A stretch of 6,283 nucleotides of DNA from Accumulibacter sp. (GTDB lineage: Bacteria; Pseudomonadota; Gammaproteobacteria; Burkholderiales; Rhodocyclaceae): NCBI GenBank assembly GCA_031284185.1, contig JAITAJ010000085.1, positions 1 through 6,283 of the forward strand, read 5' to 3'. The notes under the pieces are model-generated. The model was given only the letters and a program-made list of their open reading frames with translations. It was not told the DNA's origin and made no database searches. The position numbers were made by a program, and so were the translations under genes. Shown here one piece after another: positions 1 through 4,240 of this stretch (positions are counted from its first letter, which is position 1; each line of letters starts with the position of its first letter).

Positions 1-1359
1 GATGCCGAAGAACTTGACCATGGTGAATCCGGCGAGCGCGGAAATCAGCGCGATGGCCCCCGCGAACACCGGCAGCAGCATGTTCAGGTAGCCGTGCGGC
101 ACCTCGGGCGTGAACAGGAAGCCCTGCAAGAGCAGCCATTCCGAGACGAAGCCGTTGAGCGGCGGCAGACCGGCGGAGGCGAGCACGCCGATCAGCGCGA
201 GCCAGGCGACCCACGGCATCTGATGGATCAGGCCGCCGAGCTTGCCGAGGTTGCGCTCGCCGGTGACGTGCAGCACCGAGCCGGTGGACAGGAACAAGAG
301 ACTCTTGAAAAAGGCGTGGTTCAGGCAGTGGTAGAGCAGCGCGGTGAGCGCCAGGGCCGCGAAGCTGCTCATCCCGAAGGCGCTGAAGATCAGGGACAGC
401 CCCATGGCCAGCACGATCAGGCCGACGTTTTCGATCGACGAATAGGCGAGCAGACGTTTCATGTCCGTCTGCACCGCCGCGAAGGCGACGCCGAACAGGG
501 CCGAGGCCAGCCCGGCCAGCAGCAGCAGCAGACCCCACCACCAGACGTGCGTCTGCAACAGATCGAAGCCGACGCGCAACAGGCCGTAGATGGCCGTTTT
601 CAGCATGACTCCGCTCATCATCGCCGAAACGGGCGAGGGGGCCGCCGGGTGCGCTTCCGGCAGCCAGGCGTGCAGGGGCAACAGCCCGGCCTTGGCGCCG
701 AAACCGAACAGGGCGAGCAGGAAGGCGGTGGTTTCCCAGAATTCGCCGCCCCGGAAGCCGCGCATGGCGTCGAAGGTGTAGTCGCCGGCGCTGCCCGCCA
801 TGACGCCGAAGGAGAGCAGGATCGCCACGGCGCCGACGTGCGCGAGCAGGAGATAGAGGTAGCCGGCGCGCCGGATCTCGGCATGGTGGTGTTCCGCCGT
901 GACCAGAAAGAACGAGGAAAGCGCCATCGTTTCCCAGGCCACCATGAAGGCGTAGGCGTCGTTGGCCAGCATCACGAAGGCCATGCTGGCCACGAAGATG
1001 TGATAGAGCAGACATTGCAGCCCGAGCGCGCTGCCTTCGTCCTCGTGGAAGTAGCCCGCGGCGTAGATCGAGATGCCGGCCGAGGCGGCGCCCAGCAGGA
1101 AGAGGAAGAAGGATGACAAGGCGTCCAGGCGCAGATGGAAGGGCAGGTTCGGCAGGCCGATCGGCAGGATCAGTTCCTGTGGGCCGGAGGGGATGGCGGC
1201 CAGCGAAAGCGCCGCCATGACGAGGCTCGTCAGCGCGCTCGCGGGGAACAGCCGGCGGCTGATGAGCGTGAAGTTGCGCGGAAAGAAGAGGCCGGTGAGG
1301 CCGATGGCGAGCCAGACCAGGGCGCAGGCCGCCGCCGCGCCGATCGGCACGCCGTTCAC
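1..1359 (-). CDS. hyfB: HyfB-like hydrogenase-4 / formate hydrogenlyase membrane subunit B (NuoL/NuoM family), 3' end outside window
   Basis: The minus-strand frame from the GTG at 1359 to base 1 gives 453 residues without a stop; the C-terminal part lies outside the window. E. coli HyfB, about 670 residues, would leave roughly a third missing. The protein is very hydrophobic. It carries family marks of antiporter-like proton-translocating subunits: AWETMALSS with the transmembrane glutamate near residue 143, GFGAKAGLLPLHAWLPEAHP with a lysine near 223, SGVMLKTAIYG with a lysine near 254, KRLLAYSSIENVG near 300-313, and HCLNHAFFKS near 344-353. In this family these charged residues line a proton path that couples membrane ion movement to hydrogenase or formate oxidation. 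The GTG start is the first conventional start after an in-frame stop at 1474-1476 and has AAGGGG seven bases upstream. Other NuoL/M relatives, such as NuoM or Mrp subunits, are possible; the HyfB assignment rests on motif wording recalled from the family and on no visible hyf neighbours. Confidence 0.85.
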   Translation of the reverse strand, partial: MNGVPIGAAAACALVWLAIGLTGLFFPRNFTLISRRLFPASALTSLVMAALSLAAIPSGPQELILPIGLPNLPFHLRLDALSSFFLFLLGAASAGISIYAAGYFHEDEGSALGLQCLLYHIFVASMAFVMLANDAYAFMVAWETMALSSFFLVTAEHHHAEIRRAGYLYLLLAHVGAVAILLSFGVMAGSAGDYTFDAMRGFRGGEFWETTAFLLALFGFGAKAGLLPLHAWLPEAHPAAPSPVSAMMSGVMLKTAIYGLLRVGFDLLQTHVWWWGLLLLLAGLASALFGVAFAAVQTDMKRLLAYSSIENVGLIVLAMGLSLIFSAFGMSSFAALALTALLYHCLNHAFFKSLLFLSTGSVLHVTGERNLGKLGGLIHQMPWVAWLALIGVLASAGLPPLNGFVSEWLLLQGFLFTPEVPHGYLNMLLPVFAGAIALISALAGFTMVKFFGI

Positions 1360-1366
1360 CGGCCGG

Positions 1367-1372
1367 CCCCTT
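1367..1372 (-). promoter_or_regulatory. Ribosome-binding site of hyfB
   Basis: AAGGGG on the minus strand lies seven bases before the GTG at 1359-1357. It decides the start, because no ATG, GTG or TTG occurs in frame between this GTG and the upstream in-frame stop at 1474-1476. The GTG overlaps the TGA (1358-1356) of a short upstream frame in a GTGA arrangement, which would allow translational coupling if that frame is translated. Confidence 0.6.
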
Positions 1373-1467
1373 CGGACTGCCGGGCGCGGTTCAGGACCGG
1401 CGGCGCCGGGACGCGCGAGGCCGCCGCGGCCCTCGGCGGGAAACCGCCGGCGGTGTTCTTGCCGGCG

Positions 1468-1483
1468 CTCATTTCACGCGCAT
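1468..1483. repeat. 16-bp direct repeat, copy 1 (metG-tail copy beside hyfB)
   Basis: The 16 bases ctcatttcacgcgcat are identical to 4225-4240 and in the same orientation. On the minus strand they encode MRVK, the stop and the following base. The two copies lie 2757 bp apart and bracket the chemoreceptor gene and the 81-bp repeat array. They could be the ends of an inserted block, or simply the conserved part of a duplicated metG tail. Confidence 0.7.
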
Positions 1484-1507
1484 TCCGTAGACGGCGCCGC
1501 CGTCCGG
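1469..1507 (-). pseudogene. Probable remnant or duplicate of the metG 3' end
   Basis: Read on the minus strand, this stretch gives PDGGAVYGMRVK followed by TGA. The intact metG in this window ends PDSGALPGMRVK followed by TGA, so 9 of 12 residues and the stop agree. Slightly further upstream ILLA (about 1520-1531) may match FLLA of metG if four extra residues are allowed. The last codons and the stop are identical at the nucleotide level over 16 bases (1468-1483 and 4225-4240). The frame has an ATG at 1543 giving only 24 codons, with no good ribosome-binding site, so it is not a credible gene by itself. The match was made by eye and is short; chance similarity is possible, but the shared frame, strand and stop make common origin likelier. 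Confidence 0.5.
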
Positions 1508-1689
1508 GAGGAGCGGGGAGGCGAGAAGGATTCTGCAAGGCATGGAGAGCGGGCGGACGGCATGGGAAAGCGGGCATTCTACCAAAGCGCGGCACATGTT
1601 GGCGCGGCCACGGGAGAGAAGGATGCCCGCGATCCCCGCTCGCGCGCCACGAAGCGGTAAATACGGGAGTCCCGCCTGAAACGTGACGA

Positions 1690-1745
1690 AGCATGGTCTC
1701 TCTTGTGAAAAACAATCATTTTAAGTTGTATTCTACGGAATTTCC
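1690..1745 (+). promoter_or_regulatory. AT-rich patch, likely promoter region of the chemoreceptor gene
   Basis: This stretch is clearly more AT-rich than its surroundings and lies 80-130 bases upstream of the chemoreceptor start. It contains TTGTGA (1703-1708) and TATTCT (1729-1734), but their 20-base spacing is too long for a good sigma-70 promoter. No convincing flagellar sigma-28 or sigma-54 promoter was found. The base composition and position suggest a promoter; the exact boxes cannot be assigned. Confidence 0.3.
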
Positions 1746-1810
1746 TGTCCACGGCCTTCGGCACGATTCCAGGGGCGATGGATGGGAACCGATTTCGTCC
1801 TTGGGACAAT

Positions 1811-1815
1811 GGAGA
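1811..1815 (+). promoter_or_regulatory. Ribosome-binding site of the chemoreceptor gene
   Basis: GGAGA ends seven bases before the ATG at 1823. This favours that start over the in-frame ATG at 1778, which would add 15 residues in front of the signal-anchor helix and has no clear Shine-Dalgarno sequence. Confidence 0.7.
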
Positions 1816-1822
1816 TTTTTTC

Positions 1823-3847
1823 ATGTTTTCGATCCGCCGTTTTCGCATGGCTCAGCAAATCTTGATCGGTGTGGCGGTTTGCAGCGTGGTCATGGCCGCC
1901 GTCATTGCCACCGTCCTTTCTCATTACTCGCAAGGTTTGGCGCTGAACGAAAGCAAGAGTACGCTGCAGACTCAGGCCGCGCTGGTCACCAACGTGGCCA
2001 GGTACGCGCAGGCCAACATGCAGCAGAGCGCGCTGGCGGCGAACGATCGTTTTCGGAACGAGCTGCCGCCGCTGCGGGCGACCGGCGGCACGGTGTCGGT
2101 CAACGGCGTGACGCTGCCGGAATTCTTGTTCGGCGACATTCCCTCCGTCGGCAACCAGAAATATCTTCTCGATTATCAGAAGCGCGACCCGAGCGCCAAC
2201 GTCGCCTGGATGATCATCGACAAAGGCAGGCTCTACCGCAGCACGACGCTGCTCAAAAGGGAGGACGGCAGTTACGACGACGGCGCGGAAATCACCGACG
2301 CCTATGCCGCGACGGTGCTGGCGGGCAAGCCCTACGTCGGCTCGATCGTGCGCGCGGGGAAAATGTATGCGCTCGCCGTGGTGCCGGTCAGTGACGAGAG
2401 CGGCAAGCGGGTGGTGGCCGTTTCGATGCGCGTGCCGGTCGATGACGCCATGAAGGAGCTGCGGGGCAACCTCGGCTCCATCGTCATCGGCAAGACCGGC
2501 TATCCCTTCATTCTGAGCCGCCCCGTGGGTGACCGGAAGGATCCCTTCCTGGTGGTGCACAAGGATCACCAGGGCAAGGCGATCAAGGATATCGACGCGG
2601 CGTCCAGCCGCGTGCTGGCCGAGATTCTGGAACAAAAGACCGGATACCTCATCTATGACTGGAAAACGGAAAGCGGCGCGAGCCAGCGGCGGCTCGCGGC
2701 CTTCCAGGAGTTTCCCGAACTGGGCTGGGTGGTCGCGGTGGCGGCGCCGCTGGAAGAATTCACCGCGCCCTACGACACGGTTCAGCGCTGGATGCTCATC
2801 GGCATTGCCGCGCTGGTGCTGGCGGCGATGTTGTGCATCGGGCTGTTCGTCCGCTGGCAGTTGCGGCCCCTCAATGAAACCACGCGCGTCGTCGCCAGGG
2901 TAGCGGAAAATCTGGATCTCACGCATCGCATCGGCAGCACCGCCGGCGACGAAATCGGCACGCTGGCGCGCTCGTTCGACAGCATGGTGGACAGTGTCCA
3001 GCAGTCCGTGCGGGCGATCGGGGAAGAGGTCGCCAAGGTCGGCGCCACGGTCGAGGCGGTCAATGCCGCTGCCGAGCAGGTGGCGCGAGGCTCGGCGTCG
3101 CAATCGGGTTCCACCTCGGCGATGGCTGCCGCGATCGAGCAAATGACCGTTTCGATCAATACCGTGGCGACCAGCGCCTCCGACGCGCAGACGATGGCGC
3201 AGCGCGCCCGCGGCGTTTCCGAGGAAGGCAGCCGCATCATCGAAGACACGCAGAGCAAGATGAGCGCGATCGCGGGTGTCGTCTCCGAGGCGTCGAAGGT
3301 CTTTGCCGCCCTGAGCGAAGAATCGCGTCAGATCAGCAGCGTGGTCAACGTCATCAAGGAAGTTTCCGATCAGACCAATCTGCTCGCTTTGAACGCCGCC
3401 ATCGAGGCCGCCCGTTCCGGCGAGCAGGGGCGCGGCTTCGCCGTGGTCGCCGACGAGGTGAGGAAGCTCGCCGAGCGCACCGCGCAATCGACCGGCGATA
3501 TCAGCGGCATGATCGGCAATATCCAGTCCTCGGCCAACTCCGCAATGATGGAGATGGAAAAGGTCGTCGGGCAGGTCGCGGTGGGCCAGTCGCTGGTGCA
3601 GGAAGCCGGCGAGCGGATGAAGACGATCCACGAAGAATCCAGCAAGGTTTCCAATGCCGTCACGGAAATTTCCAACGCGCTGAAGGAGCAGGGCGTAGCC
3701 AGCCAGGAAGTCGCGCGGCGGGTCGAATCGATCTCGCAGATGGCCGAAGAAAACAACGCCGCCGTCGGCGAGGCCGCCGTCAATACGGAGAAGCTGGACG
3801 AACTGGCGAAAGCGGTGAAGACCACGCTCAAACGGTTCAGGGTGTGA
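1823..3847 (+). CDS. Methyl-accepting chemotaxis protein with periplasmic Cache-type sensor domain
   Basis: This is a 674-residue transmembrane chemoreceptor, expected to pass ligand signals through CheW to the kinase CheA. In order it shows a short basic N terminus, a first membrane helix (about 10-31, QQILIGVAVCSVVMAAVIA), a large periplasmic region (about 33-320) resembling the Cache3-Cache2 type that binds small molecules, a second helix (323-345, from WMLIGIAAL to FVRW), a HAMP domain (about 346-400, with the P-L-N and DEIG signatures), and a long coiled-coil signalling domain. The conserved hairpin tip begins QTNLLALNAAIEAA at residue 517 and continues GEQGRGFAVVADEVRKLAERT. The arms on each side of the tip are about equal, near 135-140 residues, which suggests the 40-heptad class. 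The C terminus (TLKRFRV) lacks an NWETF-type tether for CheR/CheB. The ligand cannot be told from sequence. No chemotaxis genes are adjacent, so it is an orphan receptor, convergent with metG and divergent from hyfB. Confidence 0.95.
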   Translation: MFSIRRFRMAQQILIGVAVCSVVMAAVIATVLSHYSQGLALNESKSTLQTQAALVTNVARYAQANMQQSALAANDRFRNELPPLRATGGTVSVNGVTLPEFLFGDIPSVGNQKYLLDYQKRDPSANVAWMIIDKGRLYRSTTLLKREDGSYDDGAEITDAYAATVLAGKPYVGSIVRAGKMYALAVVPVSDESGKRVVAVSMRVPVDDAMKELRGNLGSIVIGKTGYPFILSRPVGDRKDPFLVVHKDHQGKAIKDIDAASSRVLAEILEQKTGYLIYDWKTESGASQRRLAAFQEFPELGWVVAVAAPLEEFTAPYDTVQRWMLIGIAALVLAAMLCIGLFVRWQLRPLNETTRVVARVAENLDLTHRIGSTAGDEIGTLARSFDSMVDSVQQSVRAIGEEVAKVGATVEAVNAAAEQVARGSASQSGSTSAMAAAIEQMTVSINTVATSASDAQTMAQRARGVSEEGSRIIEDTQSKMSAIAGVVSEASKVFAALSEESRQISSVVNVIKEVSDQTNLLALNAAIEAARSGEQGRGFAVVADEVRKLAERTAQSTGDISGMIGNIQSSANSAMMEMEKVVGQVAVGQSLVQEAGERMKTIHEESSKVSNAVTEISNALKEQGVASQEVARRVESISQMAEENNAAVGEAAVNTEKLDELAKAVKTTLKRFRV

Positions 3848-3884
3848 TTTTCAGAAGACAGAAATTTGAGAAGACAGAGGACAG

Positions 3885-3906
3885 AAAAACCGAGCGCCCG
3901 GTTTTT
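3885..3906. terminator. Terminator-like hairpin in repeat unit 1
   Basis: AAAAACCG and CGGTTTTT form a perfect 8-bp stem around the loop AGCGCC. The T run on the plus strand and the equivalent T run on the minus strand make it a candidate bidirectional intrinsic terminator for the chemoreceptor and metG. The stem has only three G-C pairs, so its strength is uncertain. Confidence 0.5.
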
Positions 3907-3965
3907 CCTCCCTCACCCGGCGCGAAGCATTTCAGAAGACAGAGACTTGAGAGGACAGAGGACAG

Positions 3966-3987
3966 AAAAACCGAGCACCCGGTTTTT
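3966..3987. terminator. Terminator-like hairpin in repeat unit 2
   Basis: The perfect 8-bp stem AAAAACCG/CGGTTTTT is the same as in unit 1. The loop is AGCACC, one base different, so the stem is untouched. Confidence 0.45.
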
Positions 3988-4046
3988 CCTCCCTCACCCG
4001 GCGCGAAGCATTTCAGAAGACAGAATCTTGAGAGGACAGAGGACAG

Positions 4047-4068
4047 GAAAATAGAGCGCCCGGTTTTT
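4047..4068. terminator. Degenerate terminator-like hairpin in repeat unit 3
   Basis: The left arm is GAAAATAG against CGGTTTTT. The stem is interrupted by an A-G mismatch and depends on G-T wobbles, so it is weaker than in units 1 and 2. Confidence 0.25.
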
Positions 4069-4127
4069 CCTCTCTCACCCGGCGCGAAGCATTTCAGAAG
4101 ACAGTATCTTGAGAGGACAGAGGACAG

Positions 4128-4149
4128 GAAAATCGAGCGCCCGGTTTTT
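4128..4149. terminator. Terminator-like hairpin in repeat unit 4
   Basis: The left arm GAAAATCG pairs with CGGTTTTT using two G-T wobbles when read on the plus strand. On the minus strand those wobbles become A-C mismatches, so this copy is less symmetric. As the unit nearest metG it would be the first one met by the metG transcript. Confidence 0.3.
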
Positions 4150-4183
4150 CCTCCCTCACCCGGCGCGAAGCGCCGCAAGCCGA

Positions 4184-4220
4184 TCTGTCTTCTGTCTTCT
4201 CAAGTTTCTGTCCTCTGAAA
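4184..4220. repeat. Inverted partial copy of the repeat unit, closing the array
   Basis: The reverse complement of this 37-base stretch matches the start of unit 1 (3849-3885) at about 34 of 37 positions by eye; it keeps the TTTCAG start and the TTGAGAAGACAGA core. The array is therefore bounded by inverted ends, one just after the chemoreceptor stop and the other five bases from the metG stop. The 12 bases between unit 4 and this copy (4172-4183) match neither. Confidence 0.85.
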
Positions 4221-4224
4221 CTGC

Positions 4225-4240
4225 CTCATTTCACGCGCAT
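4225..4240. repeat. 16-bp direct repeat, copy 2 (intact metG end)
   Basis: Identical to 1468-1483. It covers the metG stop codon and its last four codons (MRVK). Confidence 0.7.

Larger units (their letters stand above)
1360..1822. other. Divergent intergenic region between hyfB and the chemoreceptor gene
   Basis: About 460 bases separate the two divergent starts. No frame here reads like a conserved protein; the open frames are rich in Arg, Pro and Ala, as expected of GC-rich noncoding DNA. Visible contents are the hyfB ribosome-binding site (1367-1372), a metG-tail-like stretch on the minus strand (1469-1507), a minus-strand TAGAAT (1576-1581) that resembles a -10 box but has no good -35 partner, an AT-rich patch at about 1690-1745, and the chemoreceptor ribosome-binding site (1811-1815). 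No tRNA or known riboswitch was recognised. Confidence 0.6.
3848..4171. repeat. Array of four 81-bp tandem direct repeats between convergent genes
   Basis: Units are 3848-3928, 3929-4009, 4010-4090 and 4091-4171, each exactly 81 bp. By eye, units 1 and 2 differ at about 5 positions, 2 and 3 at about 7, and 3 and 4 at about 3. Each unit begins with TTTCAGAAGACAG, continues with one or two GAGGACAG-like steps, then a terminator-like hairpin, then TCACCCGGCGCGAAGC. The array starts immediately after the chemoreceptor stop. Because 81 is a multiple of three, frames stay open on both strands through the array (3844-4218 plus, 3837-4178 minus), but the unit-to-unit changes are mostly amino-acid-changing, so I do not regard these as genes. 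The role is unknown; a bidirectional transcription end or an intergenic repeat family are the leading options. Confidence 0.95.

Noticed and set aside
94..1116. 340-codon plus-strand open frame opposite hyfB
   Set aside because: It is Gln/Gly/Arg/His-rich with no recognisable domain, and it lies antisense to a clearly conserved membrane protein; it is a high-GC shadow frame.
1640..1822. Flagellar sigma-28 or sigma-54 promoter upstream of the chemoreceptor
   Set aside because: No TAAA with a GCCGATAA-like partner and no TGGCAC-N5-TTGC element could be found at acceptable spacing.
1778..1822. Upstream ATG at 1778 as the chemoreceptor start
   Set aside because: It has no clear ribosome-binding site and would add 15 residues, including acidic ones, before the membrane anchor; the ATG at 1823 has GGAGA at good spacing.
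1733..3631. 632-codon minus-strand open frame opposite the chemoreceptor gene
   Set aside because: Its composition (His/Arg/Asp/Gly-rich, no domain) is that of an antisense shadow; the plus strand encodes a full chemoreceptor.
3848..4171. CRISPR array
   Set aside because: The units are contiguous 81-bp near-identical copies with no unique spacers and no cas genes nearby.
3844..4218. Repeat-encoded proteins on the plus strand (3844-4218) and minus strand (3837-4178)
   Set aside because: Both frames are open only because the period is a multiple of three. Differences between units are mostly amino-acid-changing, and there is no ribosome-binding site; the plus frame needs a GTG overlapping the chemoreceptor stop.
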